From: an uncultured Faecalibacterium sp.
Lineage (GTDB): Bacteria > Bacillota > Clostridia > Oscillospirales > Ruminococcaceae
Assembly: GCA_934533135.1 (NCBI GenBank)
Contig: CAKTBG010000021.1
Coordinates: forward strand, 1-48,460
DNA: 48,460 bases
Reading direction: 5' to 3'
The notes beneath the pieces are model-generated. The model was given only the letters and a program-made list of their open reading frames with translations, did not search any database and had not been told where the DNA came from. The translations under genes and the position numbers were made by a program. Of the stretch, positions 1-8,125 are shown in pieces. How positions within the stretch are numbered: the stretch's first letter is position 1; every line of letters starts with the position of its first letter.

Positions 1-783
1 GAGGGCAAGTCCCGCATCGGGCTGGTGCTGAAACGGCTCATGGGAGATGCCGCCAGCAATGGCAGCGTCCAGAAAGTCGAGAACAACCGTTTTGCCCGCG
101 CTGATCTGGAACGCCGTCTGTTGATGATCGACGACGACATGGACATGAACGCCCTGCCCAAAACGAATTATATCAAGACCATCGTGACCGCCGAAGCCAA
201 GCTGGACTTGGAGCGCAAAGGTGTTCAGAGCTACCAGCGGGACATTTACGCCAGGTTTCTCTGCTTTGGCAACGGTGCGCTGACCTCGCTGTATGACCAT
301 TCGGACGGCTTCTTTCGCCGCCAGCTTATCCTGACCACCAAGGACAAGCCTGCCGACCGCACGGACGACCCCTTCCTTGTAGAGAAGATGTGCACCGAAT
401 TGGAGGGCATCCTGCTGTGGTGTCTGGAAGGGCTGCACCGGCTGGCGCAGAACGATTTCCGCTTCACGGTCAGCGAACGTGCTGCTGCCAACGTGGACAT
501 CATCAAGCGCAGCAGCAACAATGTCATTGACTTTATGGAATCCGAGGGCTACTTCCGCTTCAAGGCGGACTACTCCATCAGCTCCAAGGATTTCTACGAC
601 ATTTATAAGTTGTGGTGTGAGGACAACGCCTGTCACAGCGTGTCGGCCATCCGTTTCAGCGCAGAACTGCGCCAGAACGACCGCCGCTACAACCTTGAAG
701 CCACCAACAACATCTACCTGCCCGGTGGCCGCAGAGTGCGTGGCTTTGTGGGCATCGAGCCGCTTGTCCACCCCTGTCCGTAA
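1..783 (+). CDS. Phage/plasmid D5-like (P4-type) DNA primase-helicase, 5'-truncated by window edge
   Basis: The reading frame is open from base 1, so the true start lies upstream. The first visible residues, EGKSRIG, look like the end of a Walker A loop (GxGKS) of a superfamily 3 helicase. The 260 visible residues carry the rest of the helicase core (LLMIDDDMDM resembles the acidic Walker B strand) and the C-terminal winged region typical of D5/P4 primase-helicases of mobile elements. Such proteins open DNA and prime replication of integrative elements or satellites. Downstream lie a relaxase, an Xis-like protein and an integrase on the same strand, which fits an integrative mobilizable element. 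The family call rests on the overall pattern and context; a virulence-associated-E protein is a close alternative. Confidence 0.75.
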   Translation, partial: EGKSRIGLVLKRLMGDAASNGSVQKVENNRFARADLERRLLMIDDDMDMNALPKTNYIKTIVTAEAKLDLERKGVQSYQRDIYARFLCFGNGALTSLYDHSDGFFRRQLILTTKDKPADRTDDPFLVEKMCTELEGILLWCLEGLHRLAQNDFRFTVSERAAANVDIIKRSSNNVIDFMESEGYFRFKADYSISSKDFYDIYKLWCEDNACHSVSAIRFSAELRQNDRRYNLEATNNIYLPGGRRVRGFVGIEPLVHPCP

Positions 784-974
784 AAAGTGCATTTTTTCAC
801 GGAAGAAGTTCGTACAACCTGTACGGTCTGTACTTGTACGCACTTGTACGGCAAAACAAAGTGAATTAAAACGTTGTATCGTTTATATTTTATTCATCCG
901 TACGCCGTACAGACCGTACAGGTTATTTGAAGTCCGTACAGATTTTTTGTACACCCCAAGAAGGAGCGTGATCT
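784..974. repeat. Intergenic GTAC-rich repeat region with a perfect 18-bp inverted repeat
   Basis: Between primase and relaxase, an 18-bp arm at 816-833 (AACCTGTACGGTCTGTAC) is repeated exactly in inverse orientation at 907-924. Further GTAC-centred motifs lie at 836-840, 846-850, 899-903, 934-938 and 949-952, and the centre is AT-rich. The position just upstream of mobV and after a replication gene fits an oriT, a replication origin with iterons, or an operator controlling mobV. The sequence alone cannot decide which. Confidence 0.6.
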
Positions 975-1949
975 ATGAAAGCCCAATACGGCATTTTACG
1001 GTTCAAAAAGTACAAGGGGCCTGCCATCAGCCCCATCGAAGCCCACAACGAGCGTACCAAGGAGCAGTACGCCAGCAACCCGGATATCGACACGAGCCGG
1101 AGCCGCTACAACCTCCATCTGGTGCAGCCGCAGGGCAGGTACCGGGAAGAAGCCGACCGCATGATAGCCGCCGCCCACTGCCGTGTCCGCAAGGACAGCG
1201 TGCGGGTGGTGGAGGCACTTGTCACTGCCAGCCCGGATTTTTTCAAGGAAAAGACCAACCGGGAGATCAAGGCTTATTTCGAGTATGCCTTGGAGTTCCT
1301 GAAAGGCAAGCAGAACACCCAAACTTTTATCTCGGCTGTTGTCCACATGGACGAGAAAACGCCCCACCTGCACCTCTGCTTCGTGCCCCTGACTGCTGAC
1401 GGACGGCTGAGCGCCAAGGAGATCATCGGCAACCGAAAGAACCTCGTCAAATGGCAGGACGAGTTCTGGCAGCACATGGTCAAGCAGTACCCGGAGTTGG
1501 AACGGGGCGAAAGTGCCAGCCAGACCGGGCGAGAGCACATCCCGCCCCGCATCTTCAAGGAGATGACCCAGCTGACCAAGCAGAAGGAGCAGCTGGATGC
1601 CCTGCTGGTGGGCATTACCCCCTTCAACGGCAAGAGCCGGGCGGCGGAGATCAGCAAGGTGCTGGACAGCTATATTCCCAACGTGGCACGGATGAAGGAC
1701 CAGCTTCGGAAGTATAACGTAGCCTTCACCAAAACCGCCGCTGAAAACGAAAAGTTGAAAGAGAAGAACAAGACGCTCTCCGCCTCGCTGGACAAAGCGA
1801 AGGAAGGGAGCGTCTTGAAGCGTCTGGAGGATGCCAAGCTGCGGCAGGACTATGAAGCCGCCCTGAAAACGCTGGACAGCATCCCGCCGGAGGTCATTCG
1901 ATTTTATGAGAACCGCACGCAGGAGCCTGCGATGCGCCACGATAAGTAA
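975..1949 (+). CDS. mobV: MobV-family relaxase (Pre/Mob plasmid recombination enzyme)
   Basis: The 324-residue protein begins with the typical Pre/Mob N-terminus, carrying the histidine-rich metal-binding motif at residues 124-133 (H124-M-D-E127 ... H131-L-H133). MobV relaxases nick the element at oriT and pilot the strand through a conjugation pore supplied by a helper element. The C-terminal part, about residues 190-310, is Lys/Glu-rich and probably coiled-coil. The ATG at 975 follows AAGGAG at a good distance. No coupling protein or mating-pore genes are visible, so the element would be mobilizable rather than self-transmissible, at least for the part in view. Confidence 0.88.
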   Translation: MKAQYGILRFKKYKGPAISPIEAHNERTKEQYASNPDIDTSRSRYNLHLVQPQGRYREEADRMIAAAHCRVRKDSVRVVEALVTASPDFFKEKTNREIKAYFEYALEFLKGKQNTQTFISAVVHMDEKTPHLHLCFVPLTADGRLSAKEIIGNRKNLVKWQDEFWQHMVKQYPELERGESASQTGREHIPPRIFKEMTQLTKQKEQLDALLVGITPFNGKSRAAEISKVLDSYIPNVARMKDQLRKYNVAFTKTAAENEKLKEKNKTLSASLDKAKEGSVLKRLEDAKLRQDYEAALKTLDSIPPEVIRFYENRTQEPAMRHDK

Positions 1950-1961
1950 GGAGCACTGCCT

Positions 1962-2267
1962 ATGTGTAATAAAATGTACGAGAATGTGAAATCTTTGGAT
2001 TATACGAAAAAGTCCTTGCAGTCGGACTCTGATCCGGCTACAATGGAGGTGGTCACTCGAACCAATGCCGTCAAGTCTCCGACCAACAGCCCTGAGACCA
2101 CAAAGCTGGTGTACACGGTGAAGGAGGTCGCACAGATGCTGGCCATCAGCCAGCGTGCCGCCTACAACCTGTGCAACAGCACCACCGAATTCCGTGTCCT
2201 GCGGGCAGGCGGAAGCATCCGCATCCCGAAAGACAGCTTCGATGCGTGGCTCTACCGGGCAGCTTGA
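1962..2267 (+). CDS. xis: Excisionase-like helix-turn-helix protein
   Basis: The product has 101 residues. The first 45 are polar with no recognisable domain. Residues 48-100 form a MerR/Xis-type winged helix: YTVKEVAQMLAISQRAAYNL is the helix-turn-helix, and the tail IPKDSFDAWL is typical of the excisionase (helix_turn_helix_17) family. Such proteins bend attachment-site DNA and bias the integrase toward excision. The gene lies 12 bp after mobV and 15 bp before the integrase, so it is probably co-transcribed. A transcriptional regulator role cannot be excluded. Confidence 0.75.
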   Translation: MCNKMYENVKSLDYTKKSLQSDSDPATMEVVTRTNAVKSPTNSPETTKLVYTVKEVAQMLAISQRAAYNLCNSTTEFRVLRAGGSIRIPKDSFDAWLYRAA

Positions 2268-2282
2268 TAAGGAGGCAAATCT

Positions 2283-3671
2283 ATGGCATATATCACGAAA
2301 CGCGGCAGCTCTTACAGTGTCCGCTACACCTATCAGGACGAGCACGGCAAGAGCTGCGACAAATGGGAGAGCTTTCCCACCAAAGAGGAGGCGGTCAAAC
2401 GCCAGAAGCAGATCGAACATGAACTGGCGACCGGCAATTTCCTGATCCCGTCCACGGTGACGGTGGCAGAGTTCCTGATGGACTGGCTGCCCAAGCAGTG
2501 CAGCAAGCACAAGTGGGCACCCAAGACCTACCAGTCCAATCTGGCCCTCATCCAGAACCTCATCATCCCCTATATCGGGGAGATGCAGATGCAGAAGCTG
2601 CGACCCTACCACATTGAAGCCCTGTACGACACCCTGAGCAAGACCCCCTGCGGGCAGTATGTGGGCGGCAAGCGGCGAGACCTCTCGCCCAAGCAGCAGA
2701 AGCGCACCCTCTCCGGCACTACCCTCCATGAGGTCCACCAACTGCTGCACAATTCCTTTCTGCTGGCGGTGGAGTGGGGCATCCTCATCAAAAGCCCTGT
2801 CCCGGTGGAGGCTCCCAAAAAGACCACCCAAGAGCGCAGCATCTGGGAGGTAGACGAGATGCGGGCAGCACTGGACAGCATGGAGGACCCCATCCTGCAT
2901 CTGGCGGTGCACCTGACGCTGGTGGGTGCGCTGCGGGAAGGGGAGGTGGCAGGTCTGACCCCGGAGGACATCGACTTTGATGCCGCCAACGGCATGGGCA
3001 CCTTCACCGTCAACCGTTCCATGCAGCGGGTGCAGAAGGACACGCTGGCACAGGTGGACAAGGGCTGCATCCTCCGCATCTTCCCGGACAAGCTGGAGGG
3101 CAGCAAGACCTCCCTCATCCTGAAGGACACCAAGACCGAAGCCTCCTGCCGCACCATCTTTATGACCGCTGCCCTGCGGGAGGAGCTGAAACAGTGGTTG
3201 GAACGGCTGAAACGGGAAGAAGCCCTCGACCCGGAGCGGTACCGCAACAGCGGGATGCTGCTGCGGCTCCCCAACGGTCTGGCGGTGGAGCCGGTGCTCA
3301 TCCGCAAAAAGTTCCTGAAATGGCAGGATGCACACCCGGAGTTCCCCCGCATCGTCTTTCATGGTCTGCGGCATTCCAGTGCCACCTACCAGCTGATGAT
3401 CTCCGGCGGCGACATCAAGGCGGTGCAGGGGACCACAGGTCACGCCAGTGCGGATATGCTGGTGAACACCTACGCCCATATCCAGCAGTCCTCCCGTGTG
3501 GAGCTGGGCAAGAAGTTTGAAAGCGGCTTCTATGCCAAGCCCGACACCCCCAGCCCGCAGGCTGTACCCGCCGCAGGCGAACCCACCATCTCCATGACGG
3601 CTCTTTTGGAATTGCTCAAGGATGCTGACCCGGAAATGAAGGCAAAGCTGCGCCTGGCACTGCTCACCTGA
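2283..3671 (+). CDS. int: Tyrosine-type site-specific integrase
   Basis: The 462-residue protein has an N-terminal AP2-like arm-binding domain (residues ~1-60), a SAM-like core-binding domain (~60-175) and a C-terminal catalytic domain. Catalytic signatures are seen: Arg in GALREGEV, the HGLRH box, GHAS and the nucleophile Tyr in NTYAH. AAGGAGG precedes the ATG. It resembles Tn916-type and phage integrases of Firmicutes. It faces a tRNA-Arg gene 150 bp away, with three arm-type repeats between them, the standard arrangement for integration into a tRNA 3' end. The ~30-residue tail after the catalytic Tyr is Pro/Ala-rich and then helical. Confidence 0.92.
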   Translation: MAYITKRGSSYSVRYTYQDEHGKSCDKWESFPTKEEAVKRQKQIEHELATGNFLIPSTVTVAEFLMDWLPKQCSKHKWAPKTYQSNLALIQNLIIPYIGEMQMQKLRPYHIEALYDTLSKTPCGQYVGGKRRDLSPKQQKRTLSGTTLHEVHQLLHNSFLLAVEWGILIKSPVPVEAPKKTTQERSIWEVDEMRAALDSMEDPILHLAVHLTLVGALREGEVAGLTPEDIDFDAANGMGTFTVNRSMQRVQKDTLAQVDKGCILRIFPDKLEGSKTSLILKDTKTEASCRTIFMTAALREELKQWLERLKREEALDPERYRNSGMLLRLPNGLAVEPVLIRKKFLKWQDAHPEFPRIVFHGLRHSSATYQLMISGGDIKAVQGTTGHASADMLVNTYAHIQQSSRVELGKKFESGFYAKPDTPSPQAVPAAGEPTISMTALLELLKDADPEMKAKLRLALLT

Positions 3672-3736
3672 TGCAAAAAAGGGCACTGATTGCAATGCAA
3701 TACAGCGCCCTACATAATCGGACATGGAAAACACCG

Positions 3737-3769
3737 ACCGTGCAAAAACCGTGCAGAAACCGTGCAGCC
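3737..3769 (+). repeat. Three tandem 11-bp repeats, probable integrase arm-binding sites
   Basis: ACCGTGCAAAA (3737-3747), ACCGTGCAGAA (3748-3758) and ACCGTGCAGCC (3759-3769) are immediate tandem copies sharing ACCGTGCA. They lie between int and the tRNA attachment site, where tyrosine recombinases of the Tn916/lambda type bind with their N-terminal domain. A separate inverted repeat (CATGGCTT/AAGCCATG) follows at about 3768-3796. Confidence 0.6.
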
Positions 3770-3821
3770 ATGGCTTACAAAACAAAAAAGCCATGAAATC
3801 TTTCGATTTCACGGCATTTTC

Positions 3822-3898
3822 TGGTGCGATGGAAGGGACTCGAACCCCCGGCCTACTGATTCGTAGTCAGTCACTCTATCCAGCTGAGCTACCAACGC
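3822..3898 (-). tRNA. tRNA-Arg (anticodon ACG), with encoded CCA; probable attB/attR
   Basis: On the minus strand the cloverleaf folds with D arm GCTC...GAGT, anticodon stem ACTGA/TCAGT around loop CTACGAA (anticodon ACG), T loop TTCGAGT and 3' ACCA. The acceptor stem GCGTTGG/CCATCGC has one U-U mismatch at pair 4-69. The 3' end faces the integrase, so this is the likely integration site, and the 3' half of the gene may have been supplied by the element. The far attachment copy is outside the window. Confidence 0.9.
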
Positions 3899-4028
3899 AT
3901 ACGTTCCGTTCGGAACATGATGTATTTTACCACTCAATGGCCGGTTTGTCAACAGATTTTTTGAAATATTTTCGATCTTTTTCAAAAAGAACGTCTTTTC
4001 GTCCGGTCTGCCGCGGATTTTTTCGAGC

Positions 4029-4904
4029 TTACGCTTCTTCCGCCAGCTGTTGGGCGATCCGGACGCCGGTGGGCGTGGCGGCAAGGCCGCCCTGTCCGGT
4101 CTCCCGGAGGTCGGGGGAGAGGAGGCTTCCGACGCGCCCCATGGCGTCGATGACTTCATCACAGGGGATGGCGTAGTCCACGCCGGAAAGAGCCATATTC
4201 GCACAGGTGACGGCGTTCACGGCACCAACAACGTTCCGCTTGATGCAGGGGATCTCCACAAGGCCGGCCACCGGGTCGCAGACAAGACCCAGCAGGTTGC
4301 CCAGAGCCATGGCTGCGGCGCAGGCACACTGCTCCGGTGCGCCGCCTTTGAGGTGGCAAAGTGCGGCGGCGGCCATGGCACTGGCTGCCCCCACCTCGGC
4401 CTGACAGCCGCCCTCCGCCCCGGCAAGGGTGGCGCGGGCAGCGATGACCTGGCCAAACCCGGCCGCCACATAGAGGGCGTCGCAGATGGCGTCCTCGTCC
4501 GCTTCGCCCCGCCGCGCCAGCGGCAGCAGCACCGCCGGGAGCACACCGCAGCTGCCTGCGGTGGGGGCGGCTACGATCCGCTTCATGCAGGCGTTGCATT
4601 CGGCAGTCTTCAAAGCCTCGGCGGTGACCGCAGAGAGGTAATCGCCCCCCAGCAGACGGCCTTCCCGGTGCGCCTGCTCCACTTTGGCGGCGTCGCCGCC
4701 GGACAATCCGCTCCGGCTCCGCTGAGCCGGGTCATACTCCCGGCTGGTCGCCTGCATCACCTGCCACAGATGGTGCATGGATTCCCGGCTCCGCGCTTCC
4801 GTCAGGCGGCTCTCGGCCAGATCGCTGCGCAGGATGGCCTCCGACAGGGAGATGTTCTGGCTGCGTGCTGCGGCCAGCATCTCTTCACAGGACAAAAATG
4901 ACAT
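4029..4904 (-). CDS. sdaAA: L-serine dehydratase, iron-sulfur type, alpha subunit
   Basis: The enzyme deaminates L-serine to pyruvate and ammonia using an oxygen-sensitive [4Fe-4S] cluster. The 291-residue product matches the alpha-chain family end to end. Signatures include APTAGSCG around residue 113, GLVCDPVAG around 207 and EIPCIKRN around 218. Cys167, Cys209 and Cys220 are candidate cluster ligands. It lies 4 bp downstream of the beta-subunit gene on the same strand, and both subunits are needed for activity. Pyruvate made here can feed the pyruvate:ferredoxin oxidoreductase encoded at 42302-45847. Confidence 0.95.
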   Translation of the reverse strand: MSFLSCEEMLAAARSQNISLSEAILRSDLAESRLTEARSRESMHHLWQVMQATSREYDPAQRSRSGLSGGDAAKVEQAHREGRLLGGDYLSAVTAEALKTAECNACMKRIVAAPTAGSCGVLPAVLLPLARRGEADEDAICDALYVAAGFGQVIAARATLAGAEGGCQAEVGAASAMAAAALCHLKGGAPEQCACAAAMALGNLLGLVCDPVAGLVEIPCIKRNVVGAVNAVTCANMALSGVDYAIPCDEVIDAMGRVGSLLSPDLRETGQGGLAATPTGVRIAQQLAEEA

Positions 4905-4908
4905 ACAC

Positions 4909-5592
4909 TCACTCCTCCGCGTTTTCTTCCGGTTCGTCCACGTTCAGGCAGGTGACTTTCCGGATGCCGGGCATCTGCGCCATCTGCTGTTCCAGCACCC
5001 GGGGGATATGGGAATCGCACTCCAGCACCATGACGGCGTAGCCGCCGGATGCCGCCCGGAACACCTGCATCGACGCAATGTTGATCCGCCGCTGCGCCAG
5101 CGACATGGTGACCTCGGCGATGCAGCCGGGCGTGTCCTCATTGTGGATGATGAGGGTATTGCTGTCGCCGCCAAAGTCGGCCGGCACGCCGTCGATCTCG
5201 GTCACCCGGATCCGTCCGCCGCCGACCGAGGCAGCCTGCATGGACAGCACCCGGCCCGCTTTGCTTTTTAAGGTAAGGACCGTCGTGTTGGGATGTGCGG
5301 CACGCAGCTCCACCGGATGGATGGTGAACTTCATGCCCTGCGCCGCTGCCAGCGCAAAGCTGTCCGGCAGACGGGGGTCGTCCGGGTGGAGCCCCAGCAA
5401 CCCGGCCACCAGCGCACGGTCGGTGCCATGCCCTTTGCCGGTGGTGGCAAAGCTCCCGTACAGCCCGATATCCGCCTCCACCGGAAGGTCTCCCAGCAGT
5501 TTTTGTGCCGTGTATCCGATCTTGGCCGCACCTGCGGTGTGGCTGGACGACGGGCCGATCATGACCGGCCCCAGAACGTCAAACAAACGCAT
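4909..5592 (-). CDS. sdaAB: L-serine dehydratase, iron-sulfur type, beta subunit with ACT domain
   Basis: The beta chain starts MRLFDVLGPVMIGPSSSHTA, the classic substrate-binding GPSSSHTAG motif. A C-terminal ACT domain (about residues 148-220) probably senses serine. I start it at the ATG at 5592, with AAAGGA about 10 nt upstream; an in-frame GTG at 5601 lies too close to that site. The gene is followed after 4 bp by the alpha subunit, forming a two-gene operon. A TATAAT-like -10 (5634-5639) lies in the divergent region shared with trigger factor. Confidence 0.93.
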   Translation of the reverse strand: MRLFDVLGPVMIGPSSSHTAGAAKIGYTAQKLLGDLPVEADIGLYGSFATTGKGHGTDRALVAGLLGLHPDDPRLPDSFALAAAQGMKFTIHPVELRAAHPNTTVLTLKSKAGRVLSMQAASVGGGRIRVTEIDGVPADFGGDSNTLIIHNEDTPGCIAEVTMSLAQRRINIASMQVFRAASGGYAVMVLECDSHIPRVLEQQMAQMPGIRKVTCLNVDEPEENAEE

Positions 5593-5633
5593 TCGCCGCA
5601 CATCCTTTCTTTTTTCCTGTTTTTATGGTTTTT

Positions 5634-5666
5634 ATTATACCGCTTTTGGTCAGTTTGTGCTATAAT
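5634..5666. promoter_or_regulatory. Divergent promoter region between sdaAB and tig
   Basis: Two consensus -10 hexamers face away from each other: TATAAT on the minus strand (5634-5639) toward sdaAB and TATAAT on the plus strand (5661-5666) toward trigger factor. The matching -35 boxes are weak on both sides, so this call rests on the -10 boxes and the position. Confidence 0.5.
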
Positions 5667-5721
5667 AACTTTACTAATGTTTGAATTTGCCCTGTTCAAA
5701 GGGCTCACGGAGGGAAAACCT

Positions 5722-7017
5722 ATGAAACTGGTAAGCGTGGAAACGCCCGAAAAGAGTGTCTGCAAAATGACCTTCAGCGCAACCGCTGAGGAACTGGAAA
5801 CTGCATCCAACGCTGTATACGAGCGCACCCGCGCTTCCTACACGATCCGGGGTTTTGCCAAGGGCGAGGCCGACCGCGCCCAGATCGAGGCCGACCGCGG
5901 CGAGCACACCTTCTGGTACGATGCGATCAACGACCTGATGGATCGGGATGTTCCCGCGCTGTATGAGGCAGCCATGGCCGAGCATGGCTTCAAGGCCGTG
6001 GACGAGCCGGTGTACGATCTGGTCAGCGTCAAGAAGGACGAGGGCTTTGTGGCCACTGCCACCACCGCCCTGCAGCCCGCGCTGAACCTGACCCAGACCA
6101 CCGGGTTCTCCACCGAGTGTGTCACCCCCGCCGTCACCGACAAGGAGATCGACAATGTGCTCGAACGCCGCCGTCAGGCTGCGGCCGAGCTGGTGCCCCA
6201 CAAGGGTCCGGCGGTCAAGGGCAACATTGTCCACATGGACTACGAAGGCTCCATCGACGGCAAGGCGTTTGCCGGCGGTTCTGCCAAGAACCAGACCCTG
6301 CAGCTGGGCAGCGGCCGGATGATCCCGGGCTTTGAGGACGGCATCCTCGGGCACAAGGGCGGTGAGGAGTTTGAGATCACCGTGACCTTCCCGGCCAACT
6401 ACCATGTCAAGGATCTGGCTGGCAAGCCCGCCGTGTTCAAGATCAAGCTGCTCGACGTCTGCGTGCGCCAGCTGCCCGCCCTGAACAGCGATTTCGCCAA
6501 GAAAGTCGGCAAGGTCGATACCATGGATGCGTTCCGCGCCCAGATCAAGCAGCAGCTTTACGACGGCAAGCACGCCAGTGCCCTGAACCGCGCCAAGGAT
6601 CAGATCCTGACCCAGCTGGCCAAGGCCGCCGAGGGTGATCTGCCCAGCGTCCTGATCGAGACCACCTACCAGCAGGAGATGGAGCGGGTGCAGCAGCAGC
6701 TCCAGATGCAGCGGATGAGCCTTGACCGCTATCTGAGCCAGATCCACCAGACCCGCGAGAGCTTCACTTCCGCCGTCCATGCCGCCGCCGAGAACAACAC
6801 CCGCGCACGGATGGCTCTGCTGCAGGTCGCGCAGAACGAGAATCTGCTGCCCACCGAGGACGAGATTACCAAGACCCTGCAGGAGCGTGCCGACCGGATG
6901 AAGAAGACCCTTGAAGAGATCAAGGCCAACACCAACGTCGAGGCCATGCGCCGCAACGAAGGCATCCGCCGCGCCGCCGATTACGTCATCGAGCACTCGA
7001 CCATCGAGGAGAAGTAA
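5722..7017 (+). CDS. tig: Trigger factor (ribosome-associated chaperone, peptidyl-prolyl isomerase)
   Basis: The 431-residue protein has the three trigger-factor domains: an N-terminal ribosome-binding domain (~1-110), an FKBP-type isomerase domain (~150-245, with HMDYEGSIDGKAFAGG and GSGRMIPGFEDGILG), and a helical C-terminal chaperone domain. It binds the ribosome exit tunnel and shields nascent chains. The ATG at 5722 follows GGAGGGA. The frame stays open further upstream, but that part overlaps the divergent promoter and sdaAB on the other strand. The ribosome-docking signature loop is diverged, as in other Clostridia copies. Confidence 0.9.
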   Translation: MKLVSVETPEKSVCKMTFSATAEELETASNAVYERTRASYTIRGFAKGEADRAQIEADRGEHTFWYDAINDLMDRDVPALYEAAMAEHGFKAVDEPVYDLVSVKKDEGFVATATTALQPALNLTQTTGFSTECVTPAVTDKEIDNVLERRRQAAAELVPHKGPAVKGNIVHMDYEGSIDGKAFAGGSAKNQTLQLGSGRMIPGFEDGILGHKGGEEFEITVTFPANYHVKDLAGKPAVFKIKLLDVCVRQLPALNSDFAKKVGKVDTMDAFRAQIKQQLYDGKHASALNRAKDQILTQLAKAAEGDLPSVLIETTYQQEMERVQQQLQMQRMSLDRYLSQIHQTRESFTSAVHAAAENNTRARMALLQVAQNENLLPTEDEITKTLQERADRMKKTLEEIKANTNVEAMRRNEGIRRAADYVIEHSTIEEK

Positions 7018-7050
7018 AATCCGATTTCATTCGGGCAGGAGGGATGTTTT

Positions 7051-7830
7051 ATGAAACGCCGTCAGTTTTTGAAAATCGCAGTTTCTACCGTTGCCGCCGC
7101 TTCGCTTTCCGGCATTCTGACCGCCTGCGGCGGTTCCAGTTCCAACGGCGGAGCCGCCAGCTCCGGCAGTTCCTCTTCTTCCGCAGAAACCAAACCGGAC
7201 AGCAGCAGTTCTTCCAGCTCCAGCAGTTCTGCCAGTTCTTCTGACACCGGCAGCTCGCTGCTGGAGATCCGGAAGCGCAACAATGCCGAAGCGTATGTTT
7301 ATGCCTGCCAGAAGTCTGCTTCCGGCACGGTGACGATCCCTGCTCAGTGGAATGGGCTTCCGGTCACGTCCATCCACTCCCATGCGTTTGATAATTGTTC
7401 CGGCGTTACGAAAATCATCCTTCCGGACAGCATCAAAACCATTGAGGACTATGCTTTCTTCAGCTGCGGAATGCTCGAAATTTCAATTCCCGCATCCGTA
7501 TCGACGATCGGAGCAAGTGCTTTTTACGGTTGTAAAGCGTTGAAAAAGCTTGCCCTCCCGGAAGGTCTGAAAACGATCAGCCGCCAGCTGTTCTCCTACA
7601 GCGGCGTACAGGCCGTGTACATCCCTGCGTCGGTCACTTCCATCGAAGCTTATGCCTCTTACGATCATTCCGATGCAAAAACACCGCTGAAAGCGGTCTT
7701 CTACGGCGGCACGGAAGCCCAGTGGGAGACTCTGAAAAAGTCGATCGCTGCCGATGGCAATCAGGGCTTGCTTGCCCTTACACCGAAGTGCTCCGCAACC
7801 GCTGCCAATTTGATCTCTTATCCGGTCTGA
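7051..7830 (+). CDS. Lipoprotein with BspA-like leucine-rich repeats
   Basis: The protein begins MKRRQFLKI, giving a twin-Arg-like n-region, then a hydrophobic stretch and a lipobox LTAC (Cys at about residue 26). A long Ser-rich linker follows (about 30-70). Residues ~100-235 hold BspA-type LRR_5 repeats (IPAQWNGLPVTSIHSHAF..., SIKTIEDYAFFSCGMLEI..., SVSTIGASAFYGCKAL...). Such proteins sit on the cell surface and often bind host or matrix ligands; the ligand here is unknown. AGGAGGGA precedes the ATG. It follows trigger factor by 33 bp and may be read through from it. Confidence 0.8.
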   Translation: MKRRQFLKIAVSTVAAASLSGILTACGGSSSNGGAASSGSSSSSAETKPDSSSSSSSSSSASSSDTGSSLLEIRKRNNAEAYVYACQKSASGTVTIPAQWNGLPVTSIHSHAFDNCSGVTKIILPDSIKTIEDYAFFSCGMLEISIPASVSTIGASAFYGCKALKKLALPEGLKTISRQLFSYSGVQAVYIPASVTSIEAYASYDHSDAKTPLKAVFYGGTEAQWETLKKSIAADGNQGLLALTPKCSATAANLISYPV

Positions 7831-7862
7831 TTGTCACAAAAATGAACTTTTGCGCGAAGCTC

Positions 7863-7890
7863 TTGACTTTTTTCCGTTTTTGCATATACT
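7863..7890 (+). promoter_or_regulatory. Promoter of the antisense RNA of the Fst-like locus
   Basis: TTGACT (7863-7868), a 16-bp spacer, then TATACT (7885-7890). It points into the 3' end of the small toxin gene and would start RNA at about 7897. Confidence 0.65.
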
Positions 7891-7896
7891 AAAGGT

Positions 7897-7975
7897 ACGA
7901 AGAAGTTTATAAAGTATCCGCACCATTCACGCAAAAAATGCCCCCCGGAGAGCTGCAACTCTCCAGGGGGCGTGT
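7897..7975 (+). ncRNA. Predicted antisense antitoxin RNA (RNAII-like) of a type I toxin-antitoxin
   Basis: A short plus-strand RNA is predicted from the promoter at 7863-7890 to the stem-loop at 7940-7971. Its 5' part repeats two blocks found at the toxin start: AAGAAGTTTATAA (7900-7912 and 8054-8066) and CACCATTCAC (7921-7930 and 8076-8085), at nearly the same spacing. As the toxin mRNA is on the other strand, both blocks are complementary to its ribosome-binding and start region. Length and layout match RNAII of the par/Fst family. A third 9-nt match (AAGTATCCG at 7912-7920 and 8031-8039) falls in the toxin coding region. The RNA end is uncertain because the plus-strand U-tract is poor. Confidence 0.6.
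7940..7971. terminator. Shared terminator of the convergent toxin and antitoxin transcripts
   Basis: A 13-bp stem with one internal mismatch (GCCCCC-GGAGAG side 7940-7952, CTCTCC-GGGGGC side 7959-7971). On the minus strand it is followed by ATTTTTTG, a strong U-tract for the toxin mRNA. It probably also stops the plus-strand RNA. Confidence 0.8.
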
Positions 7976-7977
7976 GC

Positions 7978-8076
7978 TTACTCGCCCTTGCTCTTGTCCG
8001 GGTCAAGCCACTTGCACAGGAAGTATCCGACAACCTGTGCTCCGACCGAGACAAAGAAGTTTATAATGCACTCCAC
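7978..8076 (-). CDS. Fst-like small membrane toxin peptide (type I toxin-antitoxin)
   Basis: The 32-residue peptide starts at GTG (8076-8074), 8 nt after a strong GGGAGG. An ATG 5 bp upstream is in another frame and stops after six codons. The peptide is acidic at the N-terminus, then a single membrane helix (CIINFFVSVGAQVVGYFLC), then KWLDPDKSKGE. This matches the Fst/Ldr-type plan of about 30 residues, one transmembrane segment and a charged tail after a Trp-Leu-Asp motif. It has its own promoter (8126-8154) and terminator, and is overlapped by a convergent antisense RNA. Fst peptides damage the membrane when the RNA antitoxin is lost. Toxicity here is an inference. Confidence 0.7.
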   Translation of the reverse strand: MECIINFFVSVGAQVVGYFLCKWLDPDKSKGE

Positions 8077-8125
8077 ACCATTCACCTCCCTTCCGCTGCG
8101 CGGATGGAAGAAGGGCAGCAAAGAG

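Noticed and set aside
996..3812. Very long open frame on the minus strand opposite mobV, xis and int (also seen opposite feoB, the RND gene and nifJ)
   Set aside because: Long antisense frames arise from the codon bias of GC-rich genes. They lack ribosome binding sites and domains, and the plus-strand genes are clear.
8074..8081. ATG at 8081 as the start of the small toxin
   Set aside because: That frame ends at TAA after six codons; the GTG at 8076 has the right spacing to GGGAGG and opens the 32-residue frame.
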